The notes below the pieces were generated by a model, which saw only the letters and a list, made by a program, of their open reading frames with translations, did no database searches and was not told the origin of the DNA. Made by a program: the position numbers and the translations under genes. A stretch of DNA of 64,000 bases from Lentzea atacamensis (lineage in GTDB: Bacteria > Actinomycetota > Actinomycetes > Mycobacteriales > Pseudonocardiaceae), in assembly GCF_003269295.1 (NCBI RefSeq), contig NZ_QLTT01000006.1, forward strand, positions 62,001 to 126,000, written 5' to 3'. Positions 52,660 through 61,179 of this stretch are shown here, piece by piece (the first letter of the stretch is position 1; each line of letters begins with the position of its first letter).

Positions 52660-54003
52660 ATGTCGTCCACCGGTTCCGACGTCACCGACATCGAGGACGT
52701 CCTCGACGAGCCCGCCAACGAGACCGCGTCCGGTCCGGGGCCCGTCGAGGAACGCCCGCCCGCCCGGTCGTGGCGCACCCGCGCCGACTTCGTCGCGGTC
52801 GCGCTGATCGCCGTGGTTTCGATCGTCGCAGCCCTGCTGACCTGGGCGTTCAGCGATGCGCGGGCCACGACGTCGATCACCGGGCCCTCGGCGTGGGAGC
52901 CACTGCCCGAGGTCGTGGCGCTACCGCCGTCGCTCGCCGAGGTGTGGCGCGCGAAGAGCGGCGCGACGCAGTCACCCGTGGTCGTGCAGACCCCGGTGAA
53001 GGAGACGGGCGAGGAGAAGCCGTCGACCGTCGTCACCGGTGACGGCGGCGAGGTCAACGGGCGCGACCCGCTGACCGGTGACATCCGGTGGACGTACAAG
53101 CGCGACCTGCCGCTGTGCGTGGTCAGCACGGCGTGGGCGCGCGCGATGGCCCTGTATTCCAAGGGCACCAACTGCTCTGAGCTCACCTCGCTGGACGGCG
53201 TCACCGGGGAGCGGCGGGCGCAGCGCAACGGCGACGCGGAACCGGGCACGGCCCTGCTCAACGAGGGCTCGCACCTGATCACCACCGGGTCGAAGTTCAT
53301 GGAGGTCTACCGCCGCGACGACCTGGTGCGCTCGCTCGAGTACGGCACCCTGCGCGCGATCGTGAACCCGAACAAGCAGCCGCGCGCCGGCTGCACGTAC
53401 GGCTCGGTGGCGGTGACGTCGGGCAAGTTCGGGTTGATCGAGCGCTGCCCCGACGACAGCTCCGACCGGGTCTCGGTGATCAAGCCGAACCCGGACAAGT
53501 CCGACGAGCCGAAGGTGTTCGCCAGCGTTCTGACCGGGAGCAAGAACGCGCAGGTCGTTGCCGTCACGGACAAGCTCGTCGCGGTGGCGGTGCCGAACCC
53601 CGGCCGCCTCGTCGTGTTCGACGCCGAGAGCGGCAACCAGGTCGCCGAGACGCCGATCGACGTGCCCGCCGCGGACTTCGTCGACCCGCCGAACCACGTG
53701 ACGCGCGCGTTCGCCACCAAGACGAACGTCTTCTGGTTCACCGGGTCCAGGACGATCGCCCTCTCGCAGGACACGCTCACTCCACTGTGGACGGCGGAGG
53801 GCACGCTCGGTGCCGGCACGACGCTTGCGGGCCGCGCGATCATCCCGGTGAAGGACGGCCTGCGGGTGTACGAGCAGGCCACCGGTGAGGTCGTGGGCAC
53901 GATCCGGGTGAACCGCGAGGGCCACACCGGCCCTGTGCAACTCGCCACAGCCGGTCGCATCGTGCTCGAGCAGCGTGGCGGAACCCTGGTCGCGCTGGGA
54001 TAG
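52660..54003 (+). CDS. Membrane-anchored beta-propeller-like protein (Rv3212-like)
   Basis: A 447-residue protein with a cytoplasmic N-terminus, one transmembrane helix (about residues 45-65) and a long extracytoplasmic region made of repeated blades: GEVNGRDPLTGDIRWTY, LTSLDGVTGERRAQR, VFDAESGNQVAETP, VYEQATGEVVGTIRV. This pattern is that of PQQ-like or WD-type propellers. The equivalent gene in M. tuberculosis (Rv3212) also follows rhlE. The ATG at 52660 is 4 bases after the rhlE stop, so they are co-transcribed. Role unknown. Confidence 0.8.
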   Translation: MSSTGSDVTDIEDVLDEPANETASGPGPVEERPPARSWRTRADFVAVALIAVVSIVAALLTWAFSDARATTSITGPSAWEPLPEVVALPPSLAEVWRAKSGATQSPVVVQTPVKETGEEKPSTVVTGDGGEVNGRDPLTGDIRWTYKRDLPLCVVSTAWARAMALYSKGTNCSELTSLDGVTGERRAQRNGDAEPGTALLNEGSHLITTGSKFMEVYRRDDLVRSLEYGTLRAIVNPNKQPRAGCTYGSVAVTSGKFGLIERCPDDSSDRVSVIKPNPDKSDEPKVFASVLTGSKNAQVVAVTDKLVAVAVPNPGRLVVFDAESGNQVAETPIDVPAADFVDPPNHVTRAFATKTNVFWFTGSRTIALSQDTLTPLWTAEGTLGAGTTLAGRAIIPVKDGLRVYEQATGEVVGTIRVNREGHTGPVQLATAGRIVLEQRGGTLVALG

Positions 54004-54010
54004 TTCCCTC

Positions 54011-54889
54011 GTGTACTCGCAGATCAGCCCGCACCGGGCGCAACGCGTCGACCTCCCGGGCCGCTACGGCACGATCGCGGCGCTGCGCGCGCCCGCGGTG
54101 GGCGACGACGCGCTGCGCACGACGGCACTGCTCGTGCCGGGCTACACGGGTTCCAAAGAGGACTTCGCGCCGATGATCGACCCGATCGCGGACGCGGGTT
54201 TCGAGGTCCTCGCGATCGACCTGCCCGGCCAGCAGGACTCGCCGGGCCCTGACGACGAGGCGCTCTACCGTCCCGGCCCGCTGGGGTCGGTGATCGCCGA
54301 GCTGATCGAGAAGGTCGCCGCCGACGGCCGCCGCGTGCTGCTGCTCGGCCACTCCTACGGCGGCCTGGTGTCACGGGCCGCGGTGTTCGCGGGCGCGCCG
54401 ATCGCCGGTCTGACGCTGATGTCGTCCGGCCCGTCCGAGCTGCCGGCCGGTGAGCGCCGCACGGTGCTGGAGGTCGGCGAGCACGTGCTGAACGAGCAGG
54501 GTGTCGAGGGCACTCAACGGCTGAACGAGCTGCGGTCGTCGCAGAACCCGGCGTGGGTCGCGCTGCCGCAGGAGCTGAAGGACTTCTACCGCACCAGGTT
54601 CCTCAAGTCGCCGGCGGCGGCGTTGCTCGGCATGGGCAACGGGCTGCGCTACGAACCGGACCAGGTCGCGAAGCTGTCCCGCGCGCTGCGGTCGTCGGGC
54701 ATCCCGGCGCTGGTGGTGTGCGGTGACGCGGACGACGCGTGGAGCCCAGCCGCTCAGCGCGACATGGCTGAGCGGCTGGACGCGGACTTCGCGGTGCTGC
54801 CCGGCGTGATGCACTCGCCGAACACCGAGGCACCTCACGAGCTCATGGCCACGCTGCTGCCGACGTGGCGAGCGTGGCTGAGCTCGTGA
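54011..54889 (+). CDS. Alpha/beta-hydrolase
   Basis: A 292-residue hydrolase: LLVPGYTGSKEDF (oxyanion region), LLGHSYGGLVSR (nucleophile Ser near residue 108), CGDADDAWSP (acid) and PGVMHSPNTE (His). The GTG at 54011 begins 7 bases after the propeller gene stop; an in-frame GTG at 53975 would overlap that gene. Its 3' end overlaps the convergent secreted-protein gene by 47 bases. Substrate unknown. Confidence 0.82.
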   Translation: MYSQISPHRAQRVDLPGRYGTIAALRAPAVGDDALRTTALLVPGYTGSKEDFAPMIDPIADAGFEVLAIDLPGQQDSPGPDDEALYRPGPLGSVIAELIEKVAADGRRVLLLGHSYGGLVSRAAVFAGAPIAGLTLMSSGPSELPAGERRTVLEVGEHVLNEQGVEGTQRLNELRSSQNPAWVALPQELKDFYRTRFLKSPAAALLGMGNGLRYEPDQVAKLSRALRSSGIPALVVCGDADDAWSPAAQRDMAERLDADFAVLPGVMHSPNTEAPHELMATLLPTWRAWLSS

Positions 54890-55358
54890 GCGTTTCAGCC
54901 GTCGGAACGACTGAAACCCTGCCTCGGAAGCGGAAGTCGATCACGCGCTCGTCGCTCGCGCTGTAGCTCGGCGGGTAGCCGTTGATGTTGGCCGCGACGA
55001 ACGCGGTGCCCCACCGGAAGGCCCTGTTCTGCGCCGCGACGTTCATCGTGATCGTCTCGAACGCACCGGTGCAGTTGATGCTGCTCTTGTAAGCGCCGCC
55101 GTTGGCCACACCGCCGATCACGGTCTGGCTGACGTTCAGGTTCAGCGACGCCTGCGAGCCCTTCGGGCACGCGTACGTGACCTGGATCTCGACCGCCGCG
55201 CCGAGCGCCTTGATCTTGGCCGGCGACTCGACTCTGATCGCCGCGACCGAAGGCGACTCCGCGCTCACGTCGGCCATGACCGGCGCGATGGACGCGAGGA
55301 TCGCGCCACCCGCGACGGCCACGACCGCCAGCGTCTTGCCCCCGGAGAACTTCGTCAT
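54843..55358 (-). CDS. Secreted protein of unknown function, 171 aa
   Basis: The signal peptide MTKFSGGKTLAVVAVAGGAI is cleaved near VMADVSA. The mature part has a short immunoglobulin-like pattern with two Cys (TYACPKGS and INCTGAFE) that could form a disulphide. I do not recognise a family. The ATG at 55358 has GAGGGGG upstream and overlaps the O-antigen-ligase-like gene stop by 4 bases. The last 16 codons lie antisense to the hydrolase gene; the tail (TSSATLATSAAAWP) is low complexity, so the original stop may have been lost. Confidence 0.65.
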   Translation of the reverse strand: MTKFSGGKTLAVVAVAGGAILASIAPVMADVSAESPSVAAIRVESPAKIKALGAAVEIQVTYACPKGSQASLNLNVSQTVIGGVANGGAYKSSINCTGAFETITMNVAAQNRAFRWGTAFVAANINGYPPSYSASDERVIDFRFRGRVSVVPTAETLTSSATLATSAAAWP

Positions 55359-56668
55359 GCTCGTACCCCCTCAACCAGTCCGTCCCGTGTGGACGGAAAC
55401 CCCAGACCGGCGCAGAGGCCGGCGACGACGAGCACGACGGGCAGGTGCCACAGGAAGTCGAAACCGCTGTGCACCAGCACGACGACGACCGCCGCCATCG
55501 CCCCTGCCCACAACGAGGTTCCGCGCCCTCGCCACATGGCGATCAGCACGGCGGTCACAACTCCCAGCGCCAGCAGCAGCCCGACAGCCCCCAGTTCCAC
55601 GAGCACCTGGAGGTACTCGTTGTGCACATAACGCATGACACGGGTGCCTTGGTTGCCCGAGTCGAAGAAAAAAGATCCATTTCCGGGTCCGGTGCCCAGC
55701 AGCGGCGACCGGGAGGCCAGTTCCAGCGCTGCCCCGGTGGCACCGCTGCGGTCGGGTGAGCTGAACGAGACCCGTGTGGCCAGCCGGTCGGAGAACCCGT
55801 ACGCCGCCACCGCGCCACCGGCGGCGAGCAGCACGGCGATCGGCACCACGAACCGGCCCAGCCTGGGCAAACCCAGTGCCACCAGTGCGCCGCCGATCAG
55901 TCCGGCGACCGCGAGCAACGGCTGTGGCTCGTCGGCCACCCTCATCGACGGCAGCAGCGCGGCGACCGCGACCACAGCCCCGAGCAGCGGCGGCGCGGCG
56001 GCCATCACCGTCTTCTTCGGACCCTGCGACACGCAGAGCACCAGCAAGCCGGCCACCAGCGCGATCACGCCGGCGCGGCTCATCGTGGCCCCGATCCCGG
56101 TGCACAGCAGGAAACTCATCATCGCGGTGAGCTGGGTCGGCTTCAGCACCAGCGACACCATCGCCGCGGCGGCGATCACCGCGGCAGCGGCGTTCGGGTA
56201 GGTCAGCGTGGACGCGGCCCGCAGGAGTCCCTCGGCCACCGTTGTCCAGGACGGGATCCGGAACACCACGGCCACCCAGCCGGTGAACGCGACCAGCGCT
56301 CCGACCCCGGCGACAACCGTGGCGAGCAGCTCCCGTTGCGCCTGGTCTGCTTGTGCCGCAACCAGAACCGCGCCGACGAACACAGCGGCAGCTGCCGCTG
56401 TCGGCAGCCCCGCGAGCACGTCACCTTCGAGCAGTCCACGCACGAGCGCCCACACGGCGAGCGCTCCGCCAAGGGCTGCGACGAGGTTCGGCCGGGGACG
56501 CGCGAGCACGACGGCCAGGCCGACGAGCAGACCGGACATCACCCTGCCTGGCAGGTAGTAGCCGCCCTGCGCGACCACGGCCGCGGCGAACGCGGCGACC
56601 AGGAACAGGCTCGGCATCGGCAACGCGACCGATTCGCGGCGCGCGCAAACGGCATCCCCTGCAGTCAT
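55355..56668 (-). CDS. O-antigen ligase-like membrane protein
   Basis: A 437-residue protein with about 12 transmembrane helices and a large periplasmic-type loop containing LGTGPGNGSFFF and YVHNEYLQVLVELG. The HNEYLQ motif marks the Wzy_C/WaaL family (O-antigen ligase or polymerase). In a Gram-positive actinomycete it probably attaches or polymerises a glycan at the cell surface or glycosylates a protein. It is translationally coupled to the secreted protein gene. No glycosyltransferases are nearby. Confidence 0.82.
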   Translation of the reverse strand: MTAGDAVCARRESVALPMPSLFLVAAFAAAVVAQGGYYLPGRVMSGLLVGLAVVLARPRPNLVAALGGALAVWALVRGLLEGDVLAGLPTAAAAAVFVGAVLVAAQADQAQRELLATVVAGVGALVAFTGWVAVVFRIPSWTTVAEGLLRAASTLTYPNAAAAVIAAAAMVSLVLKPTQLTAMMSFLLCTGIGATMSRAGVIALVAGLLVLCVSQGPKKTVMAAAPPLLGAVVAVAALLPSMRVADEPQPLLAVAGLIGGALVALGLPRLGRFVVPIAVLLAAGGAVAAYGFSDRLATRVSFSSPDRSGATGAALELASRSPLLGTGPGNGSFFFDSGNQGTRVMRYVHNEYLQVLVELGAVGLLLALGVVTAVLIAMWRGRGTSLWAGAMAAVVVVLVHSGFDFLWHLPVVLVVAGLCAGLGFPSTRDGLVEGVRA

Positions 56669-56757
56669 GAGGCCCCCAGCCGTGGAACCCGCCTCCCCCA
56701 GCGGATTGAGAGCACACTCTAAACGCGGGAGAGGCGTGGAGGAAGACCGAGTTCCTG

Positions 56758-57102
56758 TCAGATGAGCAACACCGCGGTGAACGCTCCGAGCACCATGAAC
56801 GGCTCGAACGGCAAGCTGCTCTTGAGCGTGACCTTCCGCAGGAGCAACAGCACCAGCGACACCACGGCCGACAGGATGAACGCCAGTGCGGCGCCCAGCA
56901 GCAGCACCGGCCAGCCGAGCCAGGCGAGCGCCATCCCGATGACACCGGACAGCTTCACGTCGCCGTAGCCCATTCCCGCGGGGTTGACGAACTGCAGCAC
57001 CCGGTAGACGAACGCGAGCATCAGCCCGCCGAGCACCGCCCTGCCGAGCGCGCCGATCGTGCCGCCGGTGACCGCGATCCTGTTGAGCGCCAAGGGAGTC
57101 AT
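56758..57102 (-). pseudogene. Truncated prepilin peptidase (A24 family), C-terminal part
   Basis: 114 residues covering the second half of a type IV prepilin peptidase: GMGYGDVKLSGVIGMALAWL contains the catalytic GxGDxKL motif, followed by hydrophobic helices. The N-terminal helix with the first catalytic Asp (DLRxxxxPN-type) is missing, and upstream in-frame sequence is antisense to a TadG-like gene whose start lies 4 bases away. Without the first Asp it cannot be an active protease. It could still be expressed from the ATG at 57102. Confidence 0.68.
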
Positions 57103-57105
57103 GCC

Positions 57106-57420
57106 ATGCGAAAGCTGAGGGGTGACGACCGGGGAGCCCTCGGCGTGCTGATCGGCATCCTGCTCGGCTTCGGTGTCCTGCTCGGCATGGGTGCGATCGT
57201 CATCGACGTCGGCATGGTCTGCCAGGAACGCGCCGAGCTGCAGAACGGTGCCGACGCGGGTGCGCTCGCCGTCGCCCGCGGGTGTGCGACCGCGCCTCGA
57301 CCTGCTTGGTCACCAAGGCGAACGACTACGCCAAGGACGGCGTGTCCGCTGTGGACCAGGTCTGCGGGTTCGACGGCAACAGCGTGCTGTCGGCGTGCGG
57401 TGCCTCACCGGACGTCGTCA
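57106..57420 (+). pseudogene. Frameshifted TadG/TadE-like pilus protein fragment
   Basis: Reads MRKLRGDDRGALGVLIGILL and then a transmembrane helix and IDVGMVCQERAELQNGADAG, the N-terminus of Tad/Flp pilus-assembly TadG-like proteins (PF13400). AAGGGAG lies upstream of the ATG. Around 57280 the homologous sequence jumps frame (CDRASTCLVTKANDYAKDGV in frame 3), a one-base-type frameshift. After about 57420 it passes into response-regulator sequence. The 3' end of the gene is therefore gone. The right-hand boundary is approximate. Confidence 0.68.
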
Positions 57421-57908
57421 CCGTGGCCGTGGGCCTCCCCGACGCCGACGGCCTGCGCCTGGCCCGCGAGCTGCGCGACCGCTAGCCGACGCTCGGCATC
57501 GTGGTCCTGACCGCGCAGGGCGAGGACGACGTCCTGTTCCGTGCCATGGGGACAGGCGCCTCGGCCTTCGTGGGCAAGGCCGCCCCGATGGAAGAAGTCC
57601 TGTGCGCCATCCGCCACGCGGCCGTAGCGGCCTCGTCGTTCACAGCGGCAGGCCTGGCCCTGGCGATGGCCCGCCGCCAGTCCACCGCCGCCCGCCTGGC
57701 GCTGTCGCCGCGGGAACGCGAAGTGCTGATGCTGCTGCGCGACGGCGTGTCGATCCCCGCCATCGCCCGCACCTTGTACGTGTCGCCGTCGACCGCCAAG
57801 ACCTGCGTGTCACGCCTCTGCGAAAAGCTCGGCGCCTCGAACCGCGCCCAGGCACTGATGGCGGCGCTGCGCAACGGCCTGATCCGCAGCGAGGCCGCCA
57901 CGGCTTAG
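57421..57908 (+). pseudogene. NarL/LuxR-family response regulator remnant
   Basis: In one frame, the middle of a receiver domain (VTVAVGLPDADGLRLAREL), a TAG stop at 57483-57485 where DRYPTLG-type homologues have Tyr, then VVLTAQGEDDVLFRAMGTGA, and a complete LuxR helix-turn-helix (LSPREREVLMLL, PSTAKTCVSRLCEKLG). The first half of the receiver, with the acidic pair, is missing, and the phospho-acceptor position is Ala. A truncated DNA-binding protein could be made from a GTG at 57501. It is joined head-on to the TadG-like fragment, which points to a deletion. Confidence 0.7.
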
Positions 57909-58207
57909 GCCCACCAGAAGGTCCACAGCGTCGCCCCGGCCACCGCCAGCACCGCCAGAGAGGCCACCGGCGCCTTCCAGTCCGCGTACCGGTCGGCCAC
58001 GATCTGCCCAGCGATGACGAGCAACGCCGCCACGACGTGCGCGGTGACCGAGAGAGTGCCGGGCCCTGGCAGGTCGCGGGAGTTCGCGTAGAACTGGACG
58101 CCGATGTTCCCCAGCGCGAGCAGCACCATGCCCACCGCGAGCACACCGCTCACGGCGCGCAGGATTCCGTAGGTCCGCGACGGCCGCTTTGCTGCTTTCA
58201 CGTCCAC
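57905..58207 (-). CDS. Small membrane protein, 100 aa
   Basis: Three hydrophobic helices (about residues 18-40, 53-72 and 78-98) and a basic N-terminus. No family recognised. It is convergent with the response-regulator remnant, overlapping by 4 bases. The 141 bases between its start and the RecB-family gene hold no feature I can name. Confidence 0.5.
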   Translation of the reverse strand: MDVKAAKRPSRTYGILRAVSGVLAVGMVLLALGNIGVQFYANSRDLPGPGTLSVTAHVVAALLVIAGQIVADRYADWKAPVASLAVLAVAGATLWTFWWA

Positions 58208-58348
58208 CCAGCCACCCTACGGGGCGCCTGGGGACGGCGGCTCGAGGGTCGGAGCACCGCGCAACGCCCCAGCAGCCACCGCCGTGCAGCCCGAAGCGAT
58301 GAGGTCCGCACCGCCGCCAACACCCGCGACGCACGCACCGCCCAGCAC

Positions 58349-59209
58349 CTAGGGAGCCAACAGCGCCCAAGGGTCGATCGCCGGAGCCGCCGCCTGCCCC
58401 TCAGGACAGCTGCGCCGGAAGTCGCACCACTGGCACTGCCGCCCCGTGACCGGCGGGAACAAGATTTCCTGGTCGCCGCCCGCCTTCAGCGTCTCCGTGG
58501 CCAGGTCGATCTCGTCCGCCGCCTCCTCCGCGCGCCGCACGTGCCGCGCCAGCGACTCCTCCGTGTGCTCCCACACCGCGACCGATCCCGAGGGCAGGTG
58601 GTGCAGCTCGACGCGACGGCACGGTTTGCGCAGCGTTCGGCGGGCGGCCAGGGCGTAGAGGGCCAGGGCCTGCGAGCCTCGGGCGTCGTCCGAGGTCAGG
58701 ACGTGGCGGCCGGTCTTGTAGTCGACGATCACCAGTTCGCCGTCGCGGTGGTCGATGCGGTCGACCCGGCCCTCGGCCACGATGCGCTCGGTCGGCGAGG
58801 ACACCCAGCGCTCCACGCCGAGCGGTTCGAAGTCCACGTCGAGCGACGCCACGTAGTCGTGCACCCAGCGACCGGCGCGTGCCCGGTACTCGGCGGCCTG
58901 GTCGACGTCGCGGAAGCCCTCGGACTTCCACTGCCGGTTCACCAGCGCGACGGCCTGGTCCGGTGTGCGGCGGTCGGCCGGCAGGTCGAAGAGCGCCTTC
59001 AGGGCGTTGTGCACCACCGCGCCCAGGGTGTTGTGCGCCCAGGCGCCGCCGCGGGGTGGGGTGGGGCGGTCGAGGTACGTCATGCGGTAGCGGCGCGGGC
59101 AGTCCGTCCACGTCGCGAGCTTCGCGGGCGTCACGCGCACGAGCCGGCGGGGTGCCGCGGTGCCGAAGTCGAAGCCGAGTTGTTCCACCCCGACCAAGTT
59201 ACTCAGCAC
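58349..59209 (-). CDS. RecB-family PD-(D/E)XK nuclease with iron-sulphur cluster
   Basis: A 286-residue stand-alone nuclease. RVTPAKLATWTDCPRRYRMT supplies the first cluster Cys; GRVDRIDH, IVDYKTGRH and QALALYALA form the PD-(D/E)XK active site; CQWCDFRRSC supplies the other three Cys. This Cas4/AddB-like layout is common in actinobacterial RecB-like exonucleases that act in DNA repair. No CRISPR genes are nearby, so it is not a Cas4. It is divergent from the ArsC-like gene across a large palindrome. Confidence 0.86.
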   Translation of the reverse strand: MLSNLVGVEQLGFDFGTAAPRRLVRVTPAKLATWTDCPRRYRMTYLDRPTPPRGGAWAHNTLGAVVHNALKALFDLPADRRTPDQAVALVNRQWKSEGFRDVDQAAEYRARAGRWVHDYVASLDVDFEPLGVERWVSSPTERIVAEGRVDRIDHRDGELVIVDYKTGRHVLTSDDARGSQALALYALAARRTLRKPCRRVELHHLPSGSVAVWEHTEESLARHVRRAEEAADEIDLATETLKAGGDQEILFPPVTGRQCQWCDFRRSCPEGQAAAPAIDPWALLAP

Positions 59210-59248
59210 CCCTGACAGTTTCTGATGGCCCCTGCTCCGCAGATGGCG

Positions 59249-59352
59249 GCGAGTTCGCCTTCAAGTCGGCCGTCCGGCCGAATCGCCGGGGCCGAATTGG
59301 GCTCCGCCGAATTCGCCCCCGGCGGTTGACCGGACGGCCGACGCGAACTCGC
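59249..59352. repeat. 104-bp nested palindrome in divergent intergenic region
   Basis: Three nested pairs of arms: 59249-59257 with 59344-59352 (9 bp, perfect), 59265-59277 with 59330-59342 (13 bp, perfect) and 59284-59298 with 59310-59324 (15 bp, one mismatch), around an 11-base loop. Total paired length is 37 bp. It fills most of the 156-bp gap between the RecB-like and ArsC-like genes. It resembles a MITE or REP-type extragenic palindrome, or a complex operator. Confidence 0.75.
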
Positions 59353-59365
59353 TACATTTCACGGC

Positions 59366-59668
59366 ATGGAGATCTGGCACAACCCGCGCTGCTCCAAGAG
59401 CCGCGCCGCCAAGCAACGCCTCGACGACGAGGGCATCGAGTACACCGAGCGCCGCTACCTCGACGACGCCCCCACCGCCGAGGAGCTCGACCGCGTCCTC
59501 GAGCTCCTGGGCAAGGAGCCCTGGGAGATCGCGCGCACCAAGGAACCCGCGTACCCCGAGCTCCTCGAACACGACCGCGCCAAGTGGATCGCGCACATGG
59601 TCGCGAACCCGAGCCTGATCGAGCGCCCGATCATCATCGACGGGGACAAGGCGCACATCGAACGCTAA
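59366..59668 (+). CDS. ArsC/Spx-family glutaredoxin-fold protein
   Basis: A 100-residue protein with WHNPRCSKSRAAKQRL, the reductase-type Cys-x-Lys-Ser-Arg loop of ArsC-like arsenate reductases, followed by KEPAYPELLEHDRAKWIAHM and the RPIIIDG segment of the family. It may be an arsenate reductase, but no other ars gene is near; other roles in thiol chemistry are possible. The ATG at 59366 follows the large palindrome. It overlaps the marC stop by 4 bases. Confidence 0.83.
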   Translation: MEIWHNPRCSKSRAAKQRLDDEGIEYTERRYLDDAPTAEELDRVLELLGKEPWEIARTKEPAYPELLEHDRAKWIAHMVANPSLIERPIIIDGDKAHIER

Positions 59669-60276
59669 GCGCCGGAGATGAAGCCCTGCACCGAGGACGC
59701 GACCAGCTGCACGGCGATCGCGGCCAGCAGCAGACCGGCGATCTTGGCCATCAGCAAGATCCCGCTCTCCTTGAACACCTTGATCAGCAGGCCGGCGGAC
59801 CGCAGCGTCCCCAGCAGCACGAGGTGCACGGCCACGATCGCCGCGGCCAAAGCCAGATAAGACCCCAAAGCGCCGTCCGCCTGACGCACGAACACGATCG
59901 TCGCGGCGATGGCACCGGGGCCGGCCAGCAGCGGCGTTCCCAACGGCACCAGTGCGATGTTCACGTCCTCGACCTCGGGGTGCTGGGTGGCGCCCTTGCC
60001 GGTCAGCAGGTCCAGCGCGATCAGCAACAGCAGCAGCCCGCCCGCGCCCTGCAGGGCTGGGATGCCGATGTGCATGTACGCCAGGATCGAGTTGCCCGCC
60101 ACCGCGAACAGCGTGATCACCAGGAACGACACCAGCACGCCCTGCCGCGCCGCCCGCTTGCGCTGGTCCCGCGACTTGCGGCCGACCAGGCCCAGGAACA
60201 CCGGCACCGTGCCCGGCGGGTCCATGATCACCAGCAGCGTGATCGTGGCCTCGATGAACAGCCGCACGTTGAACAT
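59665..60276 (-). CDS. MarC-family membrane protein
   Basis: A 203-residue protein with six hydrophobic helices. MDPPGTVPVFLGL near the start and VPLGTPLLAGPGAIAATIVF in the middle are MarC/YchE (PF01914) motifs. Its function is not firmly known. It is convergent with the ArsC-like gene and lies 9 bases downstream of the PHP gene, probably co-transcribed with it. Confidence 0.85.
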   Translation of the reverse strand: MFNVRLFIEATITLLVIMDPPGTVPVFLGLVGRKSRDQRKRAARQGVLVSFLVITLFAVAGNSILAYMHIGIPALQGAGGLLLLLIALDLLTGKGATQHPEVEDVNIALVPLGTPLLAGPGAIAATIVFVRQADGALGSYLALAAAIVAVHLVLLGTLRSAGLLIKVFKESGILLMAKIAGLLLAAIAVQLVASSVQGFISGA

Positions 60277-60285
60277 CGCACCCGC

Positions 60286-61143
60286 CTAACCCACGAGGAT
60301 CTTGGCGCCCGTCGCCCGCTCGGCCAGAGCATCCAGCATCTCCGGGGCCGTCGTCTCCGCGCCGAGCCGCACCGTCTTGTTCGTACCGTGGTAGTCACTC
60401 GACCCGGTGACGATCAGGTCCAGCGACGAAGCCAGCGAGCGCAGCGAGGCACGGGTGGCGGCGTCGTGGTCCGGGTGGTCCACCTCGAGACCGGCCAGAC
60501 CGGCCGAAGCCAGCGAACGCACGACGTCAGCGGTCACGATCGGGCCGCGGGACCGCGCGAAGGGGTGCGCCAGCACCGTCACGCCGCCGGCCTCGGTGAT
60601 CATTTCGATCGCGCGCTCGACGGGTGTGTCCGTACGGCCCACGTAGTAGCGCCCACCGGTCAGGTAGGTCGCGAACGCCTCGTCGACGGACGTCACCACT
60701 CCGGCGCGGATCAACGCCTGCGCCAGGTGCGGCCGACCGGCCGGCGCGTCGGCAGGCAGCCGCGACATCAGGTCGTCAGGGTCGATCGGGAAGCCGTCGG
60801 CCCGCATCATCTCGGCCATCTTCTGCAGCCGGTACCGCCGCGCCTCGCGCAGCCGGGACTGCTCGGCCATCAACGCGGCGTGCGTCGGGTCGTACAGATA
60901 GGCCAGCAGGTGCACGGTGATCGTGCGGCCGTACCCGTCAGGCGACGCGCACGACAGCTCGGCTCCGCGCACGAGACGCAGGCCAGGAGGCAGCGCGGCC
61001 GCGGCCTCGGCCCACCCGGCGGCCGTGTCGTGGTCGGTGATCGCCACCGCGTCGAGTCCGGCTAGCGCCGCCGCCTTCACCAGTTCGGCAGGGCTGTCGG
61101 TGCCGTCGGACTCGGACGAATGGGTGTGCAGATCGATGACCAC
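60286..61143 (-). CDS. PHP-domain phosphoesterase (YciV/RNase AM-like)
   Basis: A 285-residue metallo-phosphoesterase: DLHTHSSESDGTDSP (motif I), AITDHDT (motif II), VLAHPFARSRG (motif III) and VTGSSDYHGTN (motif IV), all with metal-binding His or Asp. Relatives remove 5' nucleotides from RNA or hydrolyse nucleoside 3',5'-bisphosphates. It is the upstream partner of marC. Confidence 0.87.
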   Translation of the reverse strand: MVIDLHTHSSESDGTDSPAELVKAAALAGLDAVAITDHDTAAGWAEAAAALPPGLRLVRGAELSCASPDGYGRTITVHLLAYLYDPTHAALMAEQSRLREARRYRLQKMAEMMRADGFPIDPDDLMSRLPADAPAGRPHLAQALIRAGVVTSVDEAFATYLTGGRYYVGRTDTPVERAIEMITEAGGVTVLAHPFARSRGPIVTADVVRSLASAGLAGLEVDHPDHDAATRASLRSLASSLDLIVTGSSDYHGTNKTVRLGAETTAPEMLDALAERATGAKILVG

Positions 61144-61179
61144 GTCGTCCAGTGTGGACGACGTGCCCGACGGACTCCG

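Noticed and set aside
58349..59209. Cas4 and a CRISPR locus
   Set aside because: The nuclease is Cas4-like in architecture, but no other cas gene or regularly spaced repeat exists in the window.
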